Program-made: the position numbers and the translations under genes | Origin: Pseudoalteromonas fuliginea | GTDB taxonomy: Bacteria > Pseudomonadota > Gammaproteobacteria > Enterobacterales > Alteromonadaceae | Direction: 5' to 3' | Assembly: GCF_000690055.1 (NCBI RefSeq) | Contig: NZ_JJNZ01000003.1 | Location: 1-64,000, forward strand | Length of the DNA stretch: 64,000 nt | Shown here: positions 50,349-59,544 of the stretch, in pieces | Layout: the number at the start of each line of letters is the position of its first letter | Position numbering within the stretch: the first letter of the stretch is position 1 | The notes under the pieces: generated by a model | Databases searched by the model: none | Told to the model about the DNA's origin: nothing | Seen by the model: the letters and a program-made list of their open reading frames with translations, nothing else

Positions 50349-51506
50349 CTACAAACACAATTCTCTAAATGGCAATGTGGCTGCGCCAATTGATACCGGA
50401 AAATTATCAATATTAGATACCACCAGCTTTGGCATAGGGCGTTTAGCGCCACGTCTAAATTGTGCATAAACCTCAGTTCGTGCAATAACTTTTTCAGCCA
50501 ACTCTTTTGGAATATGGCCACCAATAATAATCGCCTCAGCATCTAATAAAGCAGAGCAACAGGTTGCCACTAAATCAAATGAGTCTTGAACCTTAAACAA
50601 CCACTCTTCAACGCCTGGCCAATCAGGATCAAAGTTGTCATGCAGGTCGTAAATAGAAGTAACCGCTACGCCATTTTTTTTCAAAATACGTTTTAGTAAT
50701 TCAAGATTAGGGTGGGCATATAATTTAGGCGGTAGCATGTCGCCAAGCTCACCTGCGTTTCCGTATGTACCGCGCAGTACGTCGCCATTATTTACAATAC
50801 CACCACCAAATGCAGCCGACACAAACATATAAACAAAGTTTTTATACTCGCGCCCAATACCTGCAACACCTTCACCTGCGGCTGCGCCTGTAGCATCGTT
50901 AACAACCCAAGTTGGGAGTTGAAAATGCTGCGACACAATATCGATAATATCAACCTGCGACCACTCTTCTAGCATATGGTGGGTATTCATTTTCCCATCC
51001 ATTGAGCTAAAAAAGCCAGAGATACCCACACCCATTCCCAGTACTTTTTCACTTGGAATGTCACGCTCAGCGCTTATATCTTCTACCAGCTTTTGTGCAC
51101 ATTTAAGCACATTATTAATGCTCATATCCGACATTAGCTGCATATGGGTGTAAACCACCTTTCCCGTAAAATCCATTACAGCAAGCGAAATAGCATCAAG
51201 CAAAATAGCTAAGCCAAAGGTAAATCCGTAATCGGGATTAAGGGCAATGCCAAACCCAGGTTTGCCTTTTTTATTAGGAATTAGCGTATCAGTTTGTACA
51301 ATTACACCGTGTTGGGTTAACGACTTAAGTAAACGCGACACAGTTTGCTGTGGAATACGAGTTGCGCTCACAATATGACTTTGAGTTACGCACTTTTCCC
51401 AAAACACCACTTTTATAATATCGCGCTCAATATCTTGAAATAGCTTTTCGCCTTTTCCAAGCTCAAAACCAGAGCGTAATAAGTTACTGTTGTTTAACGA
51501 AAACAT
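50349..51506 (-). CDS. ROK-family transcriptional regulator of the glycosylglycerate locus
   Basis: A 385-residue regulator. An N-terminal winged helix-turn-helix (SHIVSATRIPQQTVSRLLKSL) is followed by a ROK domain with SAAFGGGIVNNGDVLRGTYGNAGELGD. The ATP-binding DxGGT motif and the CxCGxxGCxE zinc site of sugar-kinase ROK members are absent, which fits a regulator and not a kinase. I use ATG 51506 over the TTG at 51524. Downstream of the glycerate kinase on the same strand, it probably senses a pathway sugar and controls both divergent operons. Confidence 0.85.
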   Translation of the reverse strand: MFSLNNSNLLRSGFELGKGEKLFQDIERDIIKVVFWEKCVTQSHIVSATRIPQQTVSRLLKSLTQHGVIVQTDTLIPNKKGKPGFGIALNPDYGFTFGLAILLDAISLAVMDFTGKVVYTHMQLMSDMSINNVLKCAQKLVEDISAERDIPSEKVLGMGVGISGFFSSMDGKMNTHHMLEEWSQVDIIDIVSQHFQLPTWVVNDATGAAAGEGVAGIGREYKNFVYMFVSAAFGGGIVNNGDVLRGTYGNAGELGDMLPPKLYAHPNLELLKRILKKNGVAVTSIYDLHDNFDPDWPGVEEWLFKVQDSFDLVATCCSALLDAEAIIIGGHIPKELAEKVIARTEVYAQFRRGAKRPMPKLVVSNIDNFPVSIGAATLPFRELCL

Positions 51507-51580
51507 AGGTATTAACCCTAACAAAATTGGAGCACAAGATTACGTGAAACCATTATAAAGAACAAGTGGGCAAACTGCGC

Positions 51581-52822
51581 CTACTCAATCACTATCACTC
51601 TAAAATCATTCACATTTGTGTTAGTTGGCCCAGTAATAATTAAATCATCAATGGCTTTAAAAAACTGATGACTATTATGCCCTTCTAACTGTGCGCGTAA
51701 GTTTTCGCCTGCATCTTGTGCGCGAGCAATCGTACTGTTATTTATATACGCACCCGCTACATCTTTACTACCATCAACACCATCGGTATCACAAGCAAGT
51801 GCGTAAATACCCGCTTCGCCATTAAGTACCTCAGCCAACGCCATTAAGTATTCTTGATTGGGCCCGCCATCGCCATAAACATCAGCAACAGTTACTGTAA
51901 GCTCGCCACCAGAGAACAACATAACGCGCTTGCCTTGGGCTTTTTGCTCAAGAGCGATAGCCGCATGTTCCTTTGCAACTTCTTTAGCCTCGCCTTGAAT
52001 ATCATACCCTAGTACCTGGGTTTCCCAGCCTTGGTGCTGTGCAACACTTATAGCGCTATCAATAGCATGCTGCGCATTTGCAACAATAAAGTACTCACCC
52101 ACGGTATCAGCAACTCGTTCTTGCTCTGGTTTTAATAAATGCGCTTCAACCTCTGCCATTACTGGCCAATTGTACTTTTGTAAAATAGCCAGTGCATCGG
52201 CTTTAGTACTGCCATCGCTAATAGTAGGGCCTGATGCTATATCACTTGGTTTGTCCCCTACTACATCTGAAATAATGAGCGTAACGTAATCTGACTTAGC
52301 GGCCTGCGCTAACTTACCGCCTTTAACAAGTGACAACTGCTTACGCACTACATTTATTTCATCAACGCTTGCACCACTTCTAAGTAAAAACTGATTAAGC
52401 TTTTGCTTTTGTGAAAAAGGCACATCATCAACAGGTAGGCACATCAACGACGAACCGCCCCCCGAAATAATAAACAAAATAGGAATATCAGCCGGGTTAT
52501 TTTTTACAAGTTCCAATAACTCTTTGCCAGCAGCTAAGCTGTTATCGTCTGGTGTTGGGTGGTTTGCACTAAGCACTTTAATTCGCCCAGTATCACCGCT
52601 ACTTTCGTAGCCATAACGCGTTACCACTGCGCCAAAACATTTATCACCATAAAAGCGATTAACTTCGGCGGCCATTTCAGCGGCGGCTTTACCCGCCCCT
52701 ACTACACACAAACCTTTGCTTGCATCTATATTTTCTAAATACTTACTCATGCAAGCACTCGGTTTGCAGGCATTTACCGCAGTGGTAAATAAATCAATTA
52801 AAAACGACTTTTTAGAATCCAT
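51581..52822 (-). CDS. MOFRL-family glycerate 2-kinase
   Basis: A 413-residue kinase of the TtuD/GckA/MOFRL class, which phosphorylates D-glycerate to 2-phosphoglycerate. GAGKAAAEMA, FIISGGGSSLMCLP, SDVVGDKPSDIASGPT and CDTDGVDGSKDVAG are family blocks; the C-terminal MOFRL-like TNVNDFRVIVI is present. It starts 10 nt after the symporter gene, so they share a transcript. In this locus its substrate should be glycerate freed from the glycosylglycerate. Confidence 0.9.
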   Translation of the reverse strand: MDSKKSFLIDLFTTAVNACKPSACMSKYLENIDASKGLCVVGAGKAAAEMAAEVNRFYGDKCFGAVVTRYGYESSGDTGRIKVLSANHPTPDDNSLAAGKELLELVKNNPADIPILFIISGGGSSLMCLPVDDVPFSQKQKLNQFLLRSGASVDEINVVRKQLSLVKGGKLAQAAKSDYVTLIISDVVGDKPSDIASGPTISDGSTKADALAILQKYNWPVMAEVEAHLLKPEQERVADTVGEYFIVANAQHAIDSAISVAQHQGWETQVLGYDIQGEAKEVAKEHAAIALEQKAQGKRVMLFSGGELTVTVADVYGDGGPNQEYLMALAEVLNGEAGIYALACDTDGVDGSKDVAGAYINNSTIARAQDAGENLRAQLEGHNSHQFFKAIDDLIITGPTNTNVNDFRVIVIE

Positions 52823-52832
52823 TAGTCACAGC

Positions 52833-54413
52833 TCACGAAAAAATTGAAGGAATAGCTAAACAAATTAATATCATCACAATAAACATGCTAAGTAGCATAA
52901 CGATATCTTTGCCAGTTAAAATTGAGTTTGATACGGTCTCGGCATTTTGTACTTTTGTGACTTCGTTTACCTCTCTTGAAATTAAACGACTCGTAACATA
53001 AATAATCACCGCAGCGCTTACAAAACCGATAAAATTCCACCAAAACCAGAAAATATCAGGCGCAAATACCGACACCAACAAGTTAATTAATACACCACTA
53101 ATTAAGCCAATATTGGCATGCAATGCAGCACTGCGTTTACTTAATACAGCAACTAAAAATACCGCCAGTATTGGGCCATAAAATAGCGAGCCGACTTTGT
53201 TAATAGCTTCAATAATGGTCGGCGCTATATCACCGGCAAAAAGTGATAGTACTAAGGTAATTGCACCCCATGCTAAACCTAAGTACTTAGCTAACTTTAA
53301 GTAAGATGGTTGGTCTAGCTCTTTATTAGAAATACGGCTGTAATCTTCAATACTTACCGCCGAAAGTGAATTAATTGCAGAGCTAAGTGACGACATCGCT
53401 GCCGACAAAATAGCGACAACTAACAAACCAATTAAGCCGTGCGGGAGGTAATCTAAAATAAATATAGGCATCATCCAATCAGGGTTATCTGCTGGAATTT
53501 TTGCTAAAAATTCAGGGTTACTCATTGCCAATGTGCCAACAATTAAACCCGACACACAATATAAAATAGTAATAGGAAAACGCACTACACCATTTGCTAA
53601 AATCATGTAGCGTAGGTTTTTAGGATCTTTTGCACTGAGCGCACGCTGTGCTTGCGTTTGGTCACATCCGTAGTAAGAGGCGTAAAGTACCACACCACCA
53701 AAAATCATCGGTAAAAAGCCAAAGCCATCACCACTAAAACCAAATGAATCAAACTTAATCGCTTCTAATCGGCTCGAATCAACATTGGCAATGAAGGTAT
53801 CAACCCCACCTAAGTGATACAGTCCAAACCCTATACAAGCAATAGTACCCAATACAATGATGACCATTTGAATCGCATCACCGTACACTACAGCTTTCAT
53901 CCCACCTTGCAGTGAATACAAAACGGTTATAACTCCCGTTAGTACAATTGCTTGCCATGCTTCTATTCCCATGGTGCCTTGTAAAATAAGCGATACCGCG
54001 TAAATCATAATGCCAGTGGCAAACGCACGGCTAAATTGAAACACCACACTAATAAGCACACGGGTTGAGCGGCCAAAGCGCATTTCTAGATAATCGTAAA
54101 TACTGACAATGCCGCTTTTATAAAGCTTGGGTAAAATAGTCGCTAAAATTAAAATCATCGCCAGCGGAACACCCAACTCATACGAGAGCCATTGCATACC
54201 ACCACCTTCACGCAAACCAACAAATGCAGGAGCCGAAATAAAGCTAATAGCCGAAAGCTGAGTGGCCATTACCGACAAAGCTAAAGGCTTCCAACCTAAG
54301 CTTTTACCCCCTAAAAAGTAATCATTTTTATTGGTTTGTTCGCGTAGCATAAATCCCATTACCAATAAGGCACCAAGATAAAGAGCAACTATTGAAAAAT
54401 CTAATATATTCAT
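52833..54413 (-). CDS. SLC5/SSS-family sodium:solute symporter
   Basis: A 526-residue inner-membrane Na+-coupled transporter with about 13 TM helices, starting MNILDFSIVALYLGALLVMGF and with QLSAISFISAPAF and YDYLEMRFG family blocks. Members carry sugars or organic acids. Position between the TonB receptor and the glycerate kinase points to uptake of the glycosylglycerate (or its parts) from the periplasm. Confidence 0.9.
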   Translation of the reverse strand: MNILDFSIVALYLGALLVMGFMLREQTNKNDYFLGGKSLGWKPLALSVMATQLSAISFISAPAFVGLREGGGMQWLSYELGVPLAMILILATILPKLYKSGIVSIYDYLEMRFGRSTRVLISVVFQFSRAFATGIMIYAVSLILQGTMGIEAWQAIVLTGVITVLYSLQGGMKAVVYGDAIQMVIIVLGTIACIGFGLYHLGGVDTFIANVDSSRLEAIKFDSFGFSGDGFGFLPMIFGGVVLYASYYGCDQTQAQRALSAKDPKNLRYMILANGVVRFPITILYCVSGLIVGTLAMSNPEFLAKIPADNPDWMMPIFILDYLPHGLIGLLVVAILSAAMSSLSSAINSLSAVSIEDYSRISNKELDQPSYLKLAKYLGLAWGAITLVLSLFAGDIAPTIIEAINKVGSLFYGPILAVFLVAVLSKRSAALHANIGLISGVLINLLVSVFAPDIFWFWWNFIGFVSAAVIIYVTSRLISREVNEVTKVQNAETVSNSILTGKDIVMLLSMFIVMILICLAIPSIFS

Positions 54414-54562
54414 AATTAATTCGCGTATTCACAATATGAAAACACAGCGCCTTTTCAAAAATTAAATACCAAATGGCTACCTGCCCTTACCTTTTTAAAT
54501 AAACGAACCTAATCAAAAAGATAAACCTGTAGCTAACTTAGCTGAAAAATACATCACAATGC

Positions 54563-54596
54563 AAAAAACCTATTAACCCCAAAGTAGGTTAATAGG
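54563..54596 (-). terminator. Terminator after the TonB receptor gene (minus strand)
   Basis: A perfect 10-bp stem CCTATTAACC / GGTTAATAGG, followed on the minus strand by T-rich GTTTTTTG. It separates the receptor transcript from the symporter-kinase-ROK operon. Confidence 0.85.
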
Positions 54597-54610
54597 CATA
54601 AAGCATTTAT

Positions 54611-57052
54611 TTAAAAGTCGTATTTAACTCTTAAGGTAACGCGTCGTGGGAGAATTGGGCGACCTACAAAATATGGGTTATCTGCCGTTTGGCTATTACC
54701 TAGACGAGGTGAACCTTCAGTAACACCGTCAGAATCAAACAGATTAAATACCCCAACGCTTAAGCGTACTGTTTGCTCTGGTGCAAATTGCCAGTTATAG
54801 CCTGCATCAAATCTAAATAAGTGGAATGAATCAAGTTCCACAGAGTTTGCATCGTTAGCAAAATTTTTACCGGTAAAGTTATGGTAAATCGATGCATCCC
54901 AGTTATCTGCGGTGTAGCTAATAGATGAGTTAAATAATATTTTTGGTTTACGACGTAATTCGTTACCAATAATAGAAGGGTCTGAGTCAAATTCAGTAAA
55001 CTCGTGATCAGTGTAGGTCATGTTGGCATCAACAGCCCACTCATCGGTAATATCGTAACGACCGGTAAGCTCAACACCCGTTGCTTTAGTTGATTGCATC
55101 ACTGGCAGCTCTAATACGCCCCCATTACCATCATTTACAAAGTCTACGCTGCGTCTGTCTTTTAAGTCAGTTCTAAATAACGCAATGCTACCGCTAAAGT
55201 CGTTATCAAAAAACTTAACACCTAGCTCGCCTTGCTCAACAATTTCGGCTTCGTAGCTGGCAGGCTCGCCTAAATCGTTAAACTGAATACCTCTAATTTC
55301 TGGGAAGAAAAACCCGCGAGATGCATTGGCATATATATTTAAGTTATCGGTTAGGCGATATAACGCCGCTCCCGATGCAGCAAACTCAGACGTGTCGACT
55401 TCGCCGTAAGTCATTACACCACTGCCCGTAGTGTTAACTTGTAAGTTAGGTGCAAGCGTTGGATCATCAGAAATCTGAACTACTTGGCTGCCTTCACGAC
55501 TAATTTTTCCTTCAATTTCTTCGTAGCGAACACCAAAGTCAAAAATCCAATCGTCGCTTTCCATTTGATCCGCTACGTACAATGCTCTGCGGGTAGCGCT
55601 AATGGTTTGGTTAGTATAAGAAATGCCTGGGCCACTAATACCATTTTGAGTGTACTGAACCTCATCGCCATTGACATCGGTATACGTTAAGTCGATTAAG
55701 CGAGGGTTGTTATTAAACTCACCTAAGTAAGTTGTAATAACGTTGTCGTCGTCGGCTTCACTGTGCGAGAAAAATGTACCGACTGTAATATCGTGGCTAA
55801 AATCACCTACAAAAATGCTTTTGATGATATTAAATTCTGCAGAAAAATCTTCAGCTGGGCGGTCACGGTCTAAAATGCGGTTAGCAAATAGTAAGTCATC
55901 ACTTGCAAGTGCGACACCTGAATTAACATAAGAAAACTCAGCACCGCTTGCATCACCTAGCCCTCGGTTAGCTAAAAAGTCGTCTTGGCTTTCAGGTACA
56001 TTAATAATACCGTCGCCGTCTAAAAATAGATTAAATTCGTGTTGGTATTTAGCATATTTACTGCGCATATTAATGGCAAAATCGTTAGCGAGTTCTTTTT
56101 CAAACACCACTGAAATAGAACCACCTTTAGTAACTACACCATCGCTGATTGGCGATTCATAACGACCATTTGCTGTATCGTAGGTTAAGTTAGATACTTG
56201 CGCCGTTTGCAGTGATTCGACTTCACGACCATCATTACCACTTAAGCGCTCGCGGCTGTCGCCATCAAGTGGAATAGGTAAGTAAAACTGAGCTTGGTCG
56301 TCAATGTACTGTCCGTAAACAGTAAATGAGCCAGAGCCATCATCAAATTCTTTACGAATATTACCACGCAACTGTGTACCTTTAGTCTCAAGGCCTGTAT
56401 CTAATGGGCCCTCGTCGTAACGGTAAAAGCCTGAAAGCGCATAATATAAGCCGTCTTCGTTAAGTGGACCGCTCGCTGCAAAATCTAAGCGAGTACGCCC
56501 TTGGTCAGAAAGCTCCATTTGTACGGTACTTTGCGGATCATCACTGCCCGTTTTAGAAATATAGTTAATAATGCCGGCCACAGAACCTTGACCAAATAAA
56601 TTAGATACACCACCACGCACAAACTCTACGCGCTCAATACCCAAATCATTACGGTAATACACATCAAACGCCGATGAGTTTAAACCAAAAACACTCAGTG
56701 TAGGTGAACCATCATAAGACAGCGGCGTAAACTGAAACTGACCCGATGAAGGTAAGCCTCTTACTTGTAGATTAGTAGCGACTTCACCGCCACCGCCTTC
56801 TACTTTAATACCCGGAATATAGCGAAGCACATCCGCTTGGCTACTTGAAGACAGCTTTACCAGCTCGTCTTCGCTAATAGATGTTACTGATTGTGGAGTG
56901 TCTGAAATAACACGCCCTTTACTGGTACCAGAGACGATAATACGCTCAACGTTGTTAGCTTTTTTTGCTGTATCTGGTGCAGCTTCTTCTGCCGCATAAG
57001 CGCCCTGTGCAAGGCATAAAGATACAATAGAGGCGATCGTTGTTTTATTCAC
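54611..57052 (-). CDS. TonB-dependent outer-membrane receptor
   Basis: An 813-residue beta-barrel. Signal peptide (cut after GAYA), TonB box-like ERIIVSG, plug domain (VLRYIPGIKVEGGGG, ...LQVRGLP, ERVEFVRGG) and C-terminal barrel ending RVTLRVKYDF. The GTG start has GGAG upstream. It heads the minus-strand arm of the glycosylglycerate locus and should bring the solute through the outer membrane. Confidence 0.93.
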   Translation of the reverse strand: MNKTTIASIVSLCLAQGAYAAEEAAPDTAKKANNVERIIVSGTSKGRVISDTPQSVTSISEDELVKLSSSSQADVLRYIPGIKVEGGGGEVATNLQVRGLPSSGQFQFTPLSYDGSPTLSVFGLNSSAFDVYYRNDLGIERVEFVRGGVSNLFGQGSVAGIINYISKTGSDDPQSTVQMELSDQGRTRLDFAASGPLNEDGLYYALSGFYRYDEGPLDTGLETKGTQLRGNIRKEFDDGSGSFTVYGQYIDDQAQFYLPIPLDGDSRERLSGNDGREVESLQTAQVSNLTYDTANGRYESPISDGVVTKGGSISVVFEKELANDFAINMRSKYAKYQHEFNLFLDGDGIINVPESQDDFLANRGLGDASGAEFSYVNSGVALASDDLLFANRILDRDRPAEDFSAEFNIIKSIFVGDFSHDITVGTFFSHSEADDDNVITTYLGEFNNNPRLIDLTYTDVNGDEVQYTQNGISGPGISYTNQTISATRRALYVADQMESDDWIFDFGVRYEEIEGKISREGSQVVQISDDPTLAPNLQVNTTGSGVMTYGEVDTSEFAASGAALYRLTDNLNIYANASRGFFFPEIRGIQFNDLGEPASYEAEIVEQGELGVKFFDNDFSGSIALFRTDLKDRRSVDFVNDGNGGVLELPVMQSTKATGVELTGRYDITDEWAVDANMTYTDHEFTEFDSDPSIIGNELRRKPKILFNSSISYTADNWDASIYHNFTGKNFANDANSVELDSFHLFRFDAGYNWQFAPEQTVRLSVGVFNLFDSDGVTEGSPRLGNSQTADNPYFVGRPILPRRVTLRVKYDF

Positions 57053-57248
57053 GGGTATTCTCCAATTGTGCTGGTTGTCTGTGTGTATTTACTTAGAGTG
57101 AGGCTAAGCAAAGCCGAAATAATCAAGTAAACATGTTAGTTTTTTGTTACTTCGAACAGGATTTAAGCACAGAAAAAAAACATTTACAACCCATAATGAG
57201 TGCTTTAATATTATCCAAATCGGAAATAACACACAAAGAGCACCCAAT
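57053..57248. promoter_or_regulatory. Divergent promoter region of the glycosylglycerate locus
   Basis: Holds the promoters for the TonB receptor (minus) and the hydrolase operon (plus). A spaced inverted repeat AAGTAA (57125-57130) / TTACTT (57147-57152) is a weak operator candidate for the ROK regulator. The open frame from 57144 into the hydrolase is probably untranslated leader. Confidence 0.5.
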
Positions 57249-58550
57249 ATGACTACTGCAAACAGCGGTAAAATTGACTCAGCAACGGCTTCATCGCTTG
57301 CAGACCTTGCTACTAAAACACTTATAGCGAACGACTTAGGTGGCTATACAGTACCAACACATGGCCTATACCCGTTTCAGTGGAACTGGGATTCAGCCAT
57401 TACAGCGCTAGGTTGGATGAAATCAGACGAAAGCCGCGCATGGCAAGAAATTGATGTGTTATTTTCAGGCCAATGGGATAATGGCATGGTGCCGCACATC
57501 TTGTTTCATAAAGATTCAGATACTTATTTTCCTGGCCCTGACGTATGGGGTTCGGATAAAAAAATTAAAAGTACGTCTATTTCACAGCCGCCAGTAGTCG
57601 CCACCATAATGAAAGAAATGCTTGCCAGCGCTAAAGATAAAGCACTTGCAGAACAAAAAGTTAAAGCGTTATTTTCACAAGTAGTTGATTATCATTTATG
57701 GTGGTACAACGACCGAGATCCTGAAAAAACAGGTTTAGTAGTGACCTACCACCCGTGGGAATCGGGCATGGATAACAGCCCATCATGGGATGACGTTCTT
57801 CATGCTGTGCCATGTGTAGATTGGGAATATACGCGCCGTGATACAAGTCATGTGGATTCTTCTCAGCGTCCACATAAAAGTGAATACGACCGCTTTTTAT
57901 ACCTTGTAGACTTTTTCAAACGTAACAACTTTGACAGCAAAGTAATTTATGAAACCTGTCCGTACAAAATGAATGACCTAGGTATTATTGCTATTTTACA
58001 CCGAGCAACCAAAGATTTACTCAAAATGGGTGAACAACTTGGCTTAAACGATGATCGCACTGATTACTTAGCACAGCGTTTACAAATAACAGAGCAAGCC
58101 ATAAACACTTTATGGTGTGAACAAAGCCAGTACTTTTATTGCAGAGATGTATTAACTAACAGCTTGGCTAAAGTTAAAACATCAGCCGCGCTATTAACTG
58201 TATATGCAGGTTTAACAAGCGATGAGCAAACTAAAATAATTAATACAGCCACCGAAGATTTTATTGAGTCGAGCCAATTTAGTGTGGCATCTACTCACCC
58301 TAAAGAAGAAAAATACGAGCCACAACGCTACTGGCGTGGCCCGATTTGGTTACACATCAACTGGATGATAGCCATAGGCCTTAAAGAAGCAGGCTTTGCA
58401 ACAACGGCTGACAAAATTCAAGATGACACTCGCAACCTAGTTGTTAAGTCAGGCTACTACGAATATTTTAACCCAGAAACAGGTGCAGGTTGTGGTGGTA
58501 AAGATTTCTCGTGGACAGCTGCAATAGCATTACATTGGCTACTTGACTAA
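57249..58550 (+). CDS. GH63-like mannosylglycerate/glucosylglycerate hydrolase
   Basis: A 433-residue (alpha/alpha)6-barrel glycoside hydrolase, lacking a signal peptide, so cytoplasmic. Family features: FQWNWDSA near residue 43, WESGMDNSPSWD at residues 170-181 with Asp175 as candidate general acid, YWRGPIW near 361, and YEYFNPETG with Glu405 as candidate general base. This matches bacterial mannosylglycerate/glucosylglycerate hydrolases, whose catalytic acid and base have similar spacing. It should split glycosylglycerate to hexose and D-glycerate. I use ATG 57249; the earlier frame start (57144) lies in the promoter. First of three genes on the plus strand. Confidence 0.85.
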   Translation: MTTANSGKIDSATASSLADLATKTLIANDLGGYTVPTHGLYPFQWNWDSAITALGWMKSDESRAWQEIDVLFSGQWDNGMVPHILFHKDSDTYFPGPDVWGSDKKIKSTSISQPPVVATIMKEMLASAKDKALAEQKVKALFSQVVDYHLWWYNDRDPEKTGLVVTYHPWESGMDNSPSWDDVLHAVPCVDWEYTRRDTSHVDSSQRPHKSEYDRFLYLVDFFKRNNFDSKVIYETCPYKMNDLGIIAILHRATKDLLKMGEQLGLNDDRTDYLAQRLQITEQAINTLWCEQSQYFYCRDVLTNSLAKVKTSAALLTVYAGLTSDEQTKIINTATEDFIESSQFSVASTHPKEEKYEPQRYWRGPIWLHINWMIAIGLKEAGFATTADKIQDDTRNLVVKSGYYEYFNPETGAGCGGKDFSWTAAIALHWLLD

Positions 58551-58566
58551 TAACTAAGGCAAGATC

Positions 58567-59544
58567 ATGAAACACACAATATGCTTTGGTGAAGTACTGG
58601 TTGATTTACTTTCAAATAAATTGAGCCAAAACAGCAACGAACACGAAGCGTTTACAAAGTTTGCAGGCGGTGCGCCTGCAAACGTAAGCGTTGCCATTGC
58701 AAAGCTAGGCGGTAATGCTTACTTTGCAGGAATGCTAAGCACTGATAGCTTTGGCGACTTTTTACATAATGCATTAAAAGAGCAAGGTGTAAAAACCGAC
58801 TTTATGCGTTTTACCAACCAAGCAAAAACAGCTCTCGCGTTTGTATCACTCGATAACGATGGCGATCGCACGTTTGAGTTTTACCGTGATAACACCGCCG
58901 ATTTGCACTTTAATAACGATGACTTTAGTCGCGAATGGTTTGAGCAATGCGATATTTTTCATATTTGCTCAAACACATTAACCAACAAAAACATCAGAAA
59001 CACCACCGCTTACGGTGTTAAATTTGCAAAACAAAATAACTCAATTGTAAGCTTTGATATTAACTTGCGCCTCAATTTATGGCCAAGCGATGCCAACCCT
59101 CGCGAGCATATTTTACCGTTATTAAAAGACTGCTCAATTATTAAAGCCTCAAAAGAAGAGCTTGAATACTTAGCGGGTGAACAATCGAGCGATGAGTTTA
59201 TTGCCCAAACACTTAATAACGGTTGTGAGCTATTTGTAGTTACTGATGCAAGTAACCCAATGTATTGGTTTACTAAACACGGCAAACAAATGCTTATCCC
59301 TAAAAAAGTAACTATGGTTGATGCTACCGCTGCAGGGGATGCGTTTGTAGGTGGACTGCTGTATCAGCTAGGCCTACAAAACCTAACACCCAGCTCTTTT
59401 AGCGAGCTTTGCAACACGCCCAAAACACTAACAACTATTTTTGAATTTGCTTCGTTATGTGGTGCCCATGCCGCATCTTACAAAGGGGCATTTAACTCCC
59501 TACCTAACCAAAAGTCTCTACACGATTTTAGGAGCAAACTATGA
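58567..59544 (+). CDS. PfkB-family sugar kinase, probable fructokinase
   Basis: A 325-residue ribokinase-family kinase. N-terminal FGEVLVDLL and FAGGAPANVSVAIAKLGG, catalytic DATAAGDAFVGG near residue 255 with Asp in AAGD as base. Fits fructokinase. It lies between the hydrolase and the isomerase and overlaps the latter by an ATGA, so the step after isomerisation of mannose to fructose is likely its job. Substrate assignment is inferred from context. Confidence 0.87.
   Translation: MKHTICFGEVLVDLLSNKLSQNSNEHEAFTKFAGGAPANVSVAIAKLGGNAYFAGMLSTDSFGDFLHNALKEQGVKTDFMRFTNQAKTALAFVSLDNDGDRTFEFYRDNTADLHFNNDDFSREWFEQCDIFHICSNTLTNKNIRNTTAYGVKFAKQNNSIVSFDINLRLNLWPSDANPREHILPLLKDCSIIKASKEELEYLAGEQSSDEFIAQTLNNGCELFVVTDASNPMYWFTKHGKQMLIPKKVTMVDATAAGDAFVGGLLYQLGLQNLTPSSFSELCNTPKTLTTIFEFASLCGAHAASYKGAFNSLPNQKSLHDFRSKL

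Noticed and set aside
57144..57248. 35-residue N-terminal extension of the GH63-like hydrolase
   Set aside because: It lies in the divergent promoter region, has no ribosome site, and family members begin near the ATG at 57249.
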